Assembly: GCF_003634755.1 (NCBI RefSeq)
Contig: NZ_RBXA01000001.1
Span: 1,426,001 to 1,490,000, forward strand
Direction: 5' to 3'
From: Flavobacterium limicola
GTDB taxonomy: Bacteria; Bacteroidota; Bacteroidia; Flavobacteriales; Flavobacteriaceae
DNA: 64,000 bases
Shown here: positions 6,414 through 14,636 of the stretch, piece by piece
Numbering within the stretch: the first letter of the stretch is position 1
Layout: every line of letters begins with the position of its first letter
Notes under the pieces: generated by a model
What the model was told of the DNA's origin: nothing
Database searches by the model: none
What the model saw: only the letters and a program-made list of their open reading frames with translations
Translations under genes and position numbers: made by a program

Positions 6414-7457
6414 TTACAAATCATCAAAAGGACTTTTAATTTGTTGAATACTTTTCGTACTTACATGGGTATAAATTTCGGTAGTCTTACTACTGTTATG
6501 GCCTAATAATTCCTGTATATATCGTAAATCAGTTCCGTTTTCTAGTAAATGTGTGGCATAACTGTGACGCAACCAGTGTAATGTTACGGGTTTTTTATTC
6601 CCCACTTTTTGAAGAGCTTGTTTTAAAACACTTTGTAAACTTTGTTCTGAATAGTGTTCTCCTACATTTTGCCCTTCAAAAAGCCAAGTTTTAGGTTTGC
6701 TTATTACATAATAATCTCGCAGCATTTCTAATATTTTTGGAGACAAAGGAACAATTCTATCTTTTTTACCTTTGCTTTGTCTGATTATTACAATACCTCT
6801 TTTTGAATCAATATCATTTGGTTTTAAATTTAAAAGCTCACCTCTACGCAAACCACAACTATAAATTAAGGACAGCATCGTTTTGTGTTTGATGTTGCTA
6901 TGCGCATTTAATATCAATTTTACTTCTTCTTTGCTTAATACATTGGGTAATAGTTTGGCTCGTTTGGGACGATGGATTTTATCAATATCGATTTTGGTGC
7001 CTATAATTGTTATAAAGAATAATTTAATGGAGTTGACCGTTTGATTCTGATACGAAGCCGAAAGCTTATTCTTTAAAATATACTCGTTATTATAAATAAT
7101 CACGTCCTCATTATTGATTTCTACAACGGATTTTTCTCGATAGAAAATCAGGAAAGATTTTAAGGCTTCGCTATAGGTACTAATGGTGCTTTCGCTATAT
7201 CGTTTAGAACGAAGCCATTGTTTGAATTTCTCTATTTGAATAATCCCCTCGGCGGAAGGAAGAGAATTTTTCAGGGGTTCTATCTTGAAACGTTCTCTAT
7301 TTTCGATTGTATCGGGCAGATGCCACACCGTTTTTTGCTGACTCCATCGTGCTCCTGCTACTTGCTTGATACGCGCAATCAAATCTTGATTTTTTTCAAA
7401 GTAAACAGCAATCCGGCTTTCGCCTTTGTGTTTTATGGGTTTTGCAGTCCAAGTCAT
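6414..7457 (-). CDS. Tyrosine recombinase of the cassette array
   Basis: This 347-residue integrase is the likely enzyme that moves the cassettes. Residues 1-60 are an extra N-terminal domain with IKQVAGARWSQQKTVWHLP (31-48), which resembles a HARP-type repeat. Residues 70-155 are the SAM-like core-binding domain (YSESTISTYSEALKSFL). Residues 170-347 are the catalytic domain, with Arg in CGLRRGEL (R204), Lys near 229-231, H294 and R297 in HWLRHSYATH, H320 in LLGHNS, and the nucleophile Y329 in IYTHV. It is XerC/D-like. Between the Lys and the HxxR box there is no IntI-type insertion of the KYPNA/WGWQYVFP kind. The gene points toward its attI, so attI is at its 3' end as in reverse-oriented integrons such as that of Treponema denticola. 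Confidence 0.9.
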   Translation of the reverse strand: MTWTAKPIKHKGESRIAVYFEKNQDLIARIKQVAGARWSQQKTVWHLPDTIENRERFKIEPLKNSLPSAEGIIQIEKFKQWLRSKRYSESTISTYSEALKSFLIFYREKSVVEINNEDVIIYNNEYILKNKLSASYQNQTVNSIKLFFITIIGTKIDIDKIHRPKRAKLLPNVLSKEEVKLILNAHSNIKHKTMLSLIYSCGLRRGELLNLKPNDIDSKRGIVIIRQSKGKKDRIVPLSPKILEMLRDYYVISKPKTWLFEGQNVGEHYSEQSLQSVLKQALQKVGNKKPVTLHWLRHSYATHLLENGTDLRYIQELLGHNSSKTTEIYTHVSTKSIQQIKSPFDDL

Positions 7458-7918
7458 ATCGTATTGATTTTGTGACTGAAAGATACTAATTTTTACAAAT
7501 ATGGTTTTATTTAACCAAAGGTTCTTATAGTACCAAAGCTTTTGCGTGAGGGATAAAAGCGGAAATCCTCCCGATTTTTCTTCGGGAGATTAAAGCGGTT
7601 AGCCCGACCCGCTTTTTTTTTAGCGGGTCACGCCCAAATTGCAAATTTTAGAATTAGTGGCAGTATTTGTGTAGCATTATTTTTTAAATAAAAAGGTAGT
7701 GGACTTTGCGAAAAACTTTGCGAACTTTGCGGTCCAATAATACTAGATGAAAGGAGTATAACAAGTTTGAAATAAACAACTGTAGCGCTATGCAAATTAC
7801 ATATTGCTTAAAAAAAATATATAAACTAGGTATGAAATTGCCATGACAACATTTGTCTCAAACACCGATTAAGATCTGGCGATATCATATTCCATTAAAA
7901 AACAAATATTATCTACAT
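7458..7918. other. Intergenic region with interspersed-type repeats
   Basis: This gap separates the recombinase from the next gene. It holds the hairpin-rich repeat at 7543-7637, a triplicated ACTTTGCG motif at 7703-7731, and otherwise AT-rich sequence. No ORF or RNA gene was recognised. Confidence 0.6.
7543..7637. repeat. Hairpin-rich interspersed repeat (REP-like)
   Basis: Two perfect hairpins sit in tandem: CTCCCGA/TCGGGAG (7568-7588) and GACCCGCT/AGCGGGTC (7606-7629) around a T run. Flanks read AAAGCGG, GTTAGCCCGACCCGC and CACGCCCAAATTGC. This layout recurs between genes in Flavobacterium genomes as far as I know. The second hairpin with its T run could also act as a terminator. Confidence 0.6.
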
Positions 7919-8359
7919 ATGAAAATAAATCCAAAAAACGGAATTGACAAGCTCATTTTCGGAATGAAACAAAATGATGTTACGGCGATTTACGGCAAAC
8001 CAGACCGCAATTACAAGGACGAGGATGATAATGTGATTTTTGCTTATAATAAGCTAAAAATGCGTTTGACGTTCTATGTAGAGGAAGATTTTAAATTGGG
8101 TTATATCGTTGCGTCTAGCCCGGAACTGGAAGTTTTTGGATATAAAATAATCAACAGAAAAATCAGTGACGTCAAAAAAGATTTAGCTGCTAAAGGAATT
8201 ACTAAATTTACTCAGGAAGAGTTTGATACGTTCGAAAACTATTTCAACGAGGAAAACTGGATGATTTTTCAAACAGAATTTGATGAAGTGGTGAAATTTG
8301 AGATTGGTGCCATTATCAACCAAAAAGATGAATTTGACTGGAAATTTGGAAAGAAATAA
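7919..8359 (+). CDS. Hypothetical protein, 146 residues
   Basis: I chose the ATG at 7919 because the upstream TTG at 7853 would add 22 residues that look unlike the rest. The protein has no signal peptide or membrane segment. It begins with KINPKNGIDKLIFGMKQNDV and YGKPDRNY, followed by alternating beta-type stretches (NVIFAYNKLKMRLTFYV, KLGYIVASSPELEVFGY) and a charged helical region. The order suggests a small alpha/beta protein of the kind found among immunity-like proteins, but I cannot name a family. It stands alone, convergent with the prolyl isomerase operon, and shares a bidirectional terminator with it. Confidence 0.65.
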   Translation: MKINPKNGIDKLIFGMKQNDVTAIYGKPDRNYKDEDDNVIFAYNKLKMRLTFYVEEDFKLGYIVASSPELEVFGYKIINRKISDVKKDLAAKGITKFTQEEFDTFENYFNEENWMIFQTEFDEVVKFEIGAIINQKDEFDWKFGKK

Positions 8360-8437
8360 TTGAAACGTCGATAATGCTCAAAAAAGCATAAAAGCCAATT
8401 TCTATTCCTGTAATCACAGAGAATGAATTATAAAAAT

Positions 8438-8470
8438 AAAACCCGACAGATTTTGAAGTCTGTCGGGTTT
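8438..8470. terminator. Bidirectional terminator
   Basis: A perfect 12-bp stem AACCCGACAGA/TCTGTCGGGTT with flanking A and T runs lies between the convergent genes 7919-8359 and 8492-9733. Confidence 0.85.
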
Positions 8471-8491
8471 ATTATTTGTGATTTTTTTAAT

Positions 8492-9733
8492 TTATTGTTT
8501 TGGAGCGGGTTGTTTTTCCAGCATTTCCAATTCGAAAATAAGCATTGTATTGGGTGGAATAACACCACCGGCGCCTCTTTCTCCATACGCTAGATTTGAT
8601 GGGATGAAAACTACTGCTTTGTCGCCAAAAGCCATATTTTCCAGTCCTTCAATAAATCCTGGAATCATACCGTCTTTTTTTCCTGCTTCAAAAGGGAAGG
8701 CTTGGTAGCCGTTTTGTGCGGCACGATTTGCGTCAAATTTGCCATAGGATTTATTCACGGCTTCATAACTGCTGTCAAATAGCGTTCCGTCCTCAAAATA
8801 ACCAGCATAATTAAAATAGAATGTCGTTCCGTTAGCGGGTTTTACTCCAGTTCCTTTTTCAATTATTTTGTACGCTAATCCAGACGGAGTAGTAGTCGCT
8901 GTGGCTTTAGTAGCGACTAAATAAGCTTTTTTTGCAGCTACTACAGGACCGTATTTTTCAGTGTACGCTCTTTTGGCTTCGGCTTCAATTGCTGCTTTTT
9001 TTGCTTTGTTTTCAGCGTTGATCCGGTCCTGTTTCTTTTGGTCTTCGGATTTATTGTTGAAATAATCAGCAAACACTTTTGGGGCGTCAAATTTCTGGGC
9101 TAAATCACCTTTTCTTACGATGGTAATTTTTGTGATTACATCGTTTTGCGCAATTGAGTTTACTATATTCATTCCTTCGGTAACGTGACCAAAAATGGTG
9201 TGTTTTCCGTCTAACCAAGGCGTTTCTTTATGCGTAATGAAAAACTGGCTTCCATTAGTAGTGGGTCCAGAATTTGCCATAGAAAGGATTCCAGGTTTGT
9301 CATGTTTTAAGTCGGTGAATTCATCCTTGAATGCATAACCAGGTCCACCAGAACCATTTCCGGAAGGATCTCCGCCTTGAATCATGAAGTCTTTGATGAC
9401 ACGGTGAAATTTTAAACCATCAAAGAACGGTTTTCCTTTTAGTTTGTCATCTGTGACAAAGGTGTTTTTCCCTTCGGCAAGTGCAATGAAGTTAGCCACT
9501 GTTACGGGTGCTTTTTGGTATGCTAATTCCAGTACAATATCTCCTTTGTTTGTGGCAATTGTTGCAAAAATCCCCTCGATTACCGTTGGAGTTTTTACCG
9601 CAGGCTTTGCTGGCGATTTTACAGTTGCTTTGACACTTGTTGCCGATTTTTTGGCAGGAACGGATTTCTTGACCGTTTGAGAATGTACGTTGACCATTCC
9701 CAGAAATAATAAAAACAGAATTTTAAATTTCAT
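8492..9733 (-). CDS. Cyclophilin-FKBP fusion prolyl isomerase, secreted
   Basis: This 413-residue protein combines two unrelated prolyl cis-trans isomerase folds. A signal peptide (residues 1-19) is followed by a Lys/Ala/Pro-rich spacer to about 50. The cyclophilin domain spans about 53-215, with [28 protein letters not shown] and [10 protein letters not shown] charged helix leads to a C-terminal FKBP domain, about 275-408, ending [20 protein letters not shown]. It probably folds exported proteins in the periplasm. It is the last gene of the DHH/gldI operon, 33 bp after a paralogue of the same layout. The latter is a lipoprotein and this one is not. Confidence 0.88.
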   Translation of the reverse strand: MKFKILFLLFLGMVNVHSQTVKKSVPAKKSATSVKATVKSPAKPAVKTPTVIEGIFATIATNKGDIVLELAYQKAPVTVANFIALAEGKNTFVTDDKLKGKPFFDGLKFHRVIKDFMIQGGDPSGNGSGGPGYAFKDEFTDLKHDKPGILSMANSGPTTNGSQFFITHKETPWLDGKHTIFGHVTEGMNIVNSIAQNDVITKITIVRKGDLAQKFDAPKVFADYFNNKSEDQKKQDRINAENKAKKAAIEAEAKRAYTEKYGPVVAAKKAYLVATKATATTTPSGLAYKIIEKGTGVKPANGTTFYFNYAGYFEDGTLFDSSYEAVNKSYGKFDANRAAQNGYQAFPFEAGKKDGMIPGFIEGLENMAFGDKAVVFIPSNLAYGERGAGGVIPPNTMLIFELEMLEKQPAPKQ

Positions 9734-9766
9734 GTTGTACTAATTTAAAGGCTTATTTTTTTAATA

Positions 9767-10891
9767 TTATTGGGGCATTTTTTCTAATAACTCAATCTCA
9801 AAAATGATATTCGCATTGGGTGGTATTACTCCTCCAGCACCCGCTGCTCCATATCCTAAACGGGATGGAATGAAAATTACGGCTTTGTCACCAAAAGACA
9901 ATTGCTCCAGTCCTTCAATGAAACCAGGAATCATGCCATCTTTTTTACCTGCTTGGAAAGGGATGGGTTGGTACCCGTTTTGTGCAGCTCTGTTTTCATC
10001 GTATTTGCCAAAGGTTTTAGCTACATTTTCGACACTGGCATCAAATAATTCTCCGTCTTCCAGAAAACCGGCGTAATGAATGAAAATTTTGGTGCCTTTG
10101 GCAGGTTTTTTACCACCGCTTTTTTGGGTAATCACGTATTGTAATCCAGTAGGCGTTTTTGTCGCTTTGGTTTTCAAATCAGTAAAATAAGCTACTTTTT
10201 GTTCGCGAACTCCTTTGTATTTTTCGTTGTACACTTTTTTGTTTTCGGCATCAACAGCTGCTTTTTTCTTTTGATTTTCAGATTCCACAGCGAAATAGTC
10301 GTTGAATATTTTTACAGCATTGAATTTTTTAGCCGCTTCACCATTTCTGATGATGGTTACTTTAATGATGTAATCATTTTGTTCAATTTTGTTTACTACT
10401 TCCATTCCATTTTCGACTACATGACCAAAAATGGTGTGTTTTCCGTCTAACCAAGGTGTTGCAAGATGCGTGATGAAAAATTGACTGCTGTTCGTTGTAG
10501 GTCCGTTATTGGCCATAGCCAAAACACCGCCTTTATCAAATTTCAAATCAGAAAATTCATCTTTAAATTTATATCCGGTATCTCCAGAACCTGTTCCAAG
10601 CGGATCTCCGGTTTGTATCATAAATTCTTTGATAACTCTGTGGAATTTTAAGCCGTCAAAAAAGGGTTTGTTTTTAAGATTTTCATTGGTAACAAATTCA
10701 TTTTTTCCTTCGGCCAAGGCTACATAATTGGCCACCGTGATAGGTGCTTTTTCAAAATCTAATTGTACAATGATTTCGCCTTTATTGGTTTCAATTTTAG
10801 CATATAAACCATCAGGAAGATTGTTGTGTTCTTCTTTGCAAGAGTAAAATGAAGCAATTACCAGGAATACGAATAGAATCTTTTTTTTCAT
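9767..10891 (-). CDS. Cyclophilin-FKBP fusion prolyl isomerase, lipoprotein
   Basis: This 374-residue protein is a paralogue of the gene just downstream. The N-terminus ends in SFYSC, a lipobox, so it should be anchored to a membrane facing the periplasm. The cyclophilin domain is at about 28-190, with [20 protein letters not shown] and [11 protein letters not shown]. The FKBP domain is at about 245-373, with [20 protein letters not shown]. The two paralogues share even the linker motif [20 protein letters not shown], so they arose by duplication. It lies 12 bp after gldI, clearly in one transcript. Confidence 0.88.
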   Translation of the reverse strand: MKKKILFVFLVIASFYSCKEEHNNLPDGLYAKIETNKGEIIVQLDFEKAPITVANYVALAEGKNEFVTNENLKNKPFFDGLKFHRVIKEFMIQTGDPLGTGSGDTGYKFKDEFSDLKFDKGGVLAMANNGPTTNSSQFFITHLATPWLDGKHTIFGHVVENGMEVVNKIEQNDYIIKVTIIRNGEAAKKFNAVKIFNDYFAVESENQKKKAAVDAENKKVYNEKYKGVREQKVAYFTDLKTKATKTPTGLQYVITQKSGGKKPAKGTKIFIHYAGFLEDGELFDASVENVAKTFGKYDENRAAQNGYQPIPFQAGKKDGMIPGFIEGLEQLSFGDKAVIFIPSRLGYGAAGAGGVIPPNANIIFEIELLEKMPQ

Positions 10892-10903
10892 TTCTAAATT
10901 ATT

Positions 10904-11563
10904 TTATTGAGTTATAGTATCTATGGTCTTGTTTATGATTGGGGCTGTTTGTTTGATAGGTGTTGGAACTGTTGGTACGACTTTTAGTTTTACCTCGTTT
11001 TCTTTTTTATATGCTGCTTCGGATTTAAAATCACGTAATGTCACGGTGCAAAGTAGCGGTTGATTGGTTCCAATTCTTTTTTCGTCACCATGGTATCCAT
11101 ATCCCATGTGCGATGGGAAAAGAAAGTTTACTTTTTCATTTTTACGCATCAGCTTAATTCCGTCACGCAAGCCCATCATGATGTTTTGCTTGTCCACATA
11201 ATATATTTGCGGTCTTAACTCTAATTCAGAATAGATAATCGTACCTTTCAAGTCTTTGATTTCATAATCAAAAAAGGCAACGTCTCCTTTTTTTGGTGTA
11301 AGCGTATCAATTTCATTTCTTGTTTCATAGGAATACCAATATCCTTTTTTGGATGCTAAGTATTTCATATTAGGATTACTTTTTATTACATCCTGGATTT
11401 GGGTTTCCTCGTTAGCAACTAATTTTTTGTTGCGTGCCACAGATTTTTTCATGAAGCTTCCTGATGCTTGAGAAATAGGTCTCCTGGCTTCCTGAGGTTG
11501 TTTGCAACTTGAAAAGAGGACAAACATAAAAAATATAATTGCGATTATCTTGCTGTTTTTCAT
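10904..11563 (-). CDS. gldI: GldI-like gliding-associated FKBP-type isomerase lipoprotein
   Basis: This 219-residue lipoprotein has a lipobox ending in LFSSC at about residue 20 and a single FKBP-like domain at about 85-180 (KKGDVAFFDYEIKDL, KVNFLFPSHMGYGYHGD, LLCTVTLRDF). In Flavobacterium johnsoniae GldI is a lipoprotein of this family required for gliding and thought to help fold gliding or secretion proteins. The assignment rests on layout and on its place between a DHH phosphoesterase and prolyl isomerases. The last 40 residues are a Pro/Thr-rich tail. It starts 4 bp after the upstream gene. Confidence 0.75.
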   Translation of the reverse strand: MKNSKIIAIIFFMFVLFSSCKQPQEARRPISQASGSFMKKSVARNKKLVANEETQIQDVIKSNPNMKYLASKKGYWYSYETRNEIDTLTPKKGDVAFFDYEIKDLKGTIIYSELELRPQIYYVDKQNIMMGLRDGIKLMRKNEKVNFLFPSHMGYGYHGDEKRIGTNQPLLCTVTLRDFKSEAAYKKENEVKLKVVPTVPTPIKQTAPIINKTIDTITQ

Positions 11564-11567
11564 AGGA

Positions 11568-12572
11568 TTAGATGCTTAAATTGGTTACTAAATCTTCAAA
11601 TTTCCGAATCGTTTCTTCCATCGAAACTTCTGATTTTCCTCCGGCAGCATTGCGATGTCCGCCACCATTAAAATAATCTCTTGCAAATTGATTGACATCA
11701 AAATCGCCTTGAGAGCGGAATGAAATCTTGATGATTTTTTCTTCTTTATTTTCGATAAATATAGCGGTAAATACAATCCCTTTGATACTTAGTCCGTAAT
11801 TTACAATACCTTCCGTATCTCCTTTTACATAATCAAACGAGTTCAATTCCTCTTGAGTCAGTGTGGTATAGGCTGTTTTATGTTCCGTTATCACTTTCAT
11901 GTTTTGAAGTGCTCTTCCCAATATTTGTAATCGTCCAAAAGAACTGTTGTCAAATAACAAACTTGGAATTTCAGTATTTTCAACACCCAAATCAATTAAT
12001 TCAGCCACAATTCTATGTGTTGTTGCAGTTGTTTTTGGGAAACGAAACGAACCTGAATCCGTTAGAATTCCCGTATAAATGCAGGTTCCAATGGTTTTAT
12101 CAATGTCTGCTTTTTTTCCAAGATGCGATATGAAGTTATAAAGCATTTCGCATGTAGATCCAAACGAAGTATCTGAATAAGTTACCACAGCGTAATTATC
12201 CGGTTTTTGATGATGATCTATCATTACGAAAGGCGCGGTCAGTTTAGCTAAAACATGTTCCATTTCGCCGGTGCGATGCAACGCATTAAAGTCTAATGTG
12301 AAAATAAGTTCTGCTTCTTCAAGAATTTTTGTGCAGTTTTGTTTGTCTTTTTCGAATATTTTAATGGTTTCAGAACCCGGCATCCACGCCAGAAAATCCG
12401 GAAATTCATTTGGAGAAACCACAACAGGATGATGCTTGTTTTTTAATAAAAAATGGTATAAACCCAGTGTAGAACCCATGGCGTCTCCGTCAGGACCGCG
12501 GTGAGGGATTATGGCAATCTTTTTTGGAGTTGCTAATAACAACTGTATCGCTTGAATGTCTTGTATTTTCAT
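11568..12572 (-). CDS. DHH-family phosphoesterase (NrnA-like)
   Basis: This 334-residue cytoplasmic enzyme belongs to the DHH/DHHA1 family. Family members of this type degrade oligoribonucleotides (nanoRNA) and often also pAp. Motif I is HRGPDGDAMGS near residue 25. An Asp follows in TLDFNAL, and the DHH triad is in MIDHHQKPD at about 120. The C-terminal DHHA1 domain ends with GGGHRNAAGG at about 305-314, which binds the substrate. It heads the gldI operon. Its function there need not relate to gliding; NrnA-type activity is inferred from the family. Confidence 0.85.
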   Translation of the reverse strand: MKIQDIQAIQLLLATPKKIAIIPHRGPDGDAMGSTLGLYHFLLKNKHHPVVVSPNEFPDFLAWMPGSETIKIFEKDKQNCTKILEEAELIFTLDFNALHRTGEMEHVLAKLTAPFVMIDHHQKPDNYAVVTYSDTSFGSTCEMLYNFISHLGKKADIDKTIGTCIYTGILTDSGSFRFPKTTATTHRIVAELIDLGVENTEIPSLLFDNSSFGRLQILGRALQNMKVITEHKTAYTTLTQEELNSFDYVKGDTEGIVNYGLSIKGIVFTAIFIENKEEKIIKISFRSQGDFDVNQFARDYFNGGGHRNAAGGKSEVSMEETIRKFEDLVTNLSI

Positions 12573-12641
12573 AGTCTGCGAAATTACATTTTTTTAATGT
12601 AATGTTGAAATCATTTATAGAATTAACAAAGTTTTAGAAGG

Positions 12642-13898
12642 TTATAAAAAGTCGGTATTTTTTCTTTTCAATTTTTGATACAAATGGTATTTTGCCCCTT
12701 TTACAATTTGAGCATTATAAATTCCCACGGAGCCCGAAGAAAAGTAAGCTATTAGGCACGCAATTCCAATGAAAATGCCGCTTTCGATCCCGAAAAGTTC
12801 CATTCCCATAACCGTACAGGCAATAGGCGTATGGGTGGCTCCCGAAAAAACAGCTACAAATCCCATTCCTGCCAAAAGTGCTATTGGTAAGGGAACGATA
12901 AGTGATAAAGTACTTCCCAGAGTAGCACCAATGAAGAATAATGGCGTGACTTCACCCCCTTTGAATCCCGCTCCCAGCGTAAATCCTGTAAAAAGTATTT
13001 TCAATAGGAAATCATAAGAAGCATTTGGGTTTAAAAAAGCATTAACAATCATTGGGACTCCAAGACCAATGTATTTTGTGGTTCCAATAAAATAAACGGC
13101 CAGTGCTATGAAACATCCGCCTACGAAAGGGCGAAGTGGTGGAAATGAAATAGTTTTTGAAAATAAATATCCCCAAAAATGTGTGCTTCTGGAAAAAAGC
13201 ATGGCGGCTAGGCCAAATAAAATGCTCACGAGAATTACCCAAAATAGAGTCGTAAAGTTATTTTCTGGCAGAAATGGAATTGCATAATGGCTGTGATTTA
13301 CGTGCCAAATTTCCACTGTGAAATAAGCGATATATGCAACCAGAAAGGAAAGAAAAATGCTTTTGAAATTGATTTTACTAAAATAAACAACCTCTAAAGC
13401 AAATAATGCTCCGGCTAAAGGTGTTCCGAAAATAGAGGCAAATCCGGCGCTGATTCCTAAAATGAGTATTGTTTTTCTTTCGGAAGCGTCAAGTTGAAAT
13501 AGTTTTGTAAATTGGTCTGCAATGGCGCCACCCATTTGCACGGCGGTTCCTTCTCGACCGGCTGAGCCGCCAAAAAGATGAGTGATTAAGGTGCCAAAAA
13601 GCACCAAAGGAGCCATTTTTAACGGAATGATTTTTTGCGGATTTTCGTATTCTTCCAGCAATAAGTTATTCCCTTTTACCACCGATTTTCCCCAATAATG
13701 ATAGCCCAATCCTATAATCAAACCGCCTATTGGCAAAAGCCATATGATCCAACTGTTATTTTCTCTTATTTGGGTAACCCACTCTAAAGTTACAAGGAAA
13801 AAAGCAGATGCTGATCCGGAAAAAAAACCTATCAAAATACAAATAGAAATCCATTTGAGCAGCAGCGATGATATTTTTTTAGTTTTCTCTAAATTCAT
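12642..13898 (-). CDS. CLC-family anion transporter, probably of the fluoride-exporting clade
   Basis: This 418-residue inner-membrane protein has about ten hydrophobic segments. The usual GSGIP selectivity motif is replaced by KGNNLL (residues 75-80). The second motif, GREGP in chloride CLCs, is GREGT (114-118), with the gating Glu kept. A third motif is FKGGEVTPLFFIGA. Replacement of GSGIP together with GREGT or GREGV is a mark of CLC-F fluoride/proton antiporters. I therefore lean to fluoride export rather than chloride transport. No fluoride riboswitch was recognised upstream: only 34 bp separate it from the RidA gene in the same direction. Confidence 0.8.
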   Translation of the reverse strand: MNLEKTKKISSLLLKWISICILIGFFSGSASAFFLVTLEWVTQIRENNSWIIWLLPIGGLIIGLGYHYWGKSVVKGNNLLLEEYENPQKIIPLKMAPLVLFGTLITHLFGGSAGREGTAVQMGGAIADQFTKLFQLDASERKTILILGISAGFASIFGTPLAGALFALEVVYFSKINFKSIFLSFLVAYIAYFTVEIWHVNHSHYAIPFLPENNFTTLFWVILVSILFGLAAMLFSRSTHFWGYLFSKTISFPPLRPFVGGCFIALAVYFIGTTKYIGLGVPMIVNAFLNPNASYDFLLKILFTGFTLGAGFKGGEVTPLFFIGATLGSTLSLIVPLPIALLAGMGFVAVFSGATHTPIACTVMGMELFGIESGIFIGIACLIAYFSSGSVGIYNAQIVKGAKYHLYQKLKRKNTDFL

Positions 13899-13932
13899 TA
13901 GTAAAATGACAAATTGTTTTTTTGCAAAAGTA

Positions 13933-14343
13933 TTATAAACCTTCTTGAATTAATGGTTTTTCGGTGGCTATTGCGGTGAATTCAATTTCAACTAAATATT
14001 CAGGGGCAACCAGTTTGCTGATTTCATAAAAACCGGTAGTGGGTTTAATGTCCTTAAAAAATAGGGCATGAGCCGAAGCAACGTCTTCAAATGTCGAAAT
14101 ATCAGTAGTGAAAATTCGTGTTCGGATGACATCTTCCATACTCACTTTTAAGTCTTCGAGAACAACTTTTACGCGTTCTAAAATATTTACTGTTTGCGCA
14201 TACGCGTCATCAGCTTTTACTTTTTCACCATCAACTATCGCTACTGTGCCTGAAACTTCAATAGTATTTCCAATGCGTACCGCTCTGCAGTATCCCATTT
14301 TGTCTTCCCAAGGAGAACCGGTCAATATGTTTTCTCTTTTCAT
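13933..14343 (-). CDS. RidA-family protein
   Basis: This 136-residue protein belongs to the YjgF/YER057c/RidA family, whose founding members hydrolyse reactive enamine/imine intermediates made by PLP enzymes. Matching features are the N-terminal SPWEDKMGYCRAVRIG, VSGTVAIVDG, the helix with NILERVKVVLEDL, and the C-terminal VRTRIFTTDI and YLVEIEFTAIA. The Arg of VIRTRIF is in the position of the family's substrate Arg. It is soluble and probably a trimer. It is upstream of, and likely cotranscribed with, the CLC transporter. Its subfamily and actual substrate cannot be told. Confidence 0.82.
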   Translation of the reverse strand: MKRENILTGSPWEDKMGYCRAVRIGNTIEVSGTVAIVDGEKVKADDAYAQTVNILERVKVVLEDLKVSMEDVIRTRIFTTDISTFEDVASAHALFFKDIKPTTGFYEISKLVAPEYLVEIEFTAIATEKPLIQEGL

Positions 14344-14636
14344 TTTAGTAGTGTTTGTTTGTAGTTTTTAAATTTTATTAGTAATAAAAATGCGATTTTT
14401 GATATGGCATACTATTTGCAAGTTAGAAAAAAAAGTGAAATAAAAATACCGATTTTGGATAAAAAAAGTTCAATTTTTTGAAACGAATAGTAACAGTTTT
14501 ATTTTCTAAAATGTAATAAAATGCAGATTTGGGAGTTATAAATGAAAGTTAAATTACTGCTTGATTCTTGAATAAATACAATTGGTTTTTTATTTTTAAA
14601 ATTTTACAAGCACTGATAAACTAATTTTAGAAAGTT

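Larger units (their letters stand above)
1..7457 (-). mobile_element. Integron-like gene-cassette array with its recombinase
   Basis: A tyrosine recombinase gene (6414-7457) is followed on the minus strand by an attI-like site and at least six cassettes. The junctions on the + strand lie between the A and C of AAC at 6310/6311, 5513/5514, 5035/5036, 4318/4319, 3631/3632 and 190/191. Between junctions the cassettes are 797, 478, 717, 687 and 3441 bp long, and the sixth runs off the left edge. Each complete cassette has at most one clear gene, always on the minus strand, and ends in an imperfect palindrome of 123-136 bp. In every complete cassette the inverse core at the end complements the core at the start. 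Integrons are the known system with this logic. The recombinase is not a classical IntI, so the assignment is by analogy. Confidence 0.85.

Noticed and set aside
6414..7457. Classical IntI integrase
   Set aside because: The catalytic domain lacks the IntI-specific insertion; the enzyme is closer to XerC/D in layout.
6414..7457. Prophage or integrative element integrase
   Set aside because: No phage or conjugation genes and no tRNA attachment site are near; the neighbouring palindromes explain its role better.
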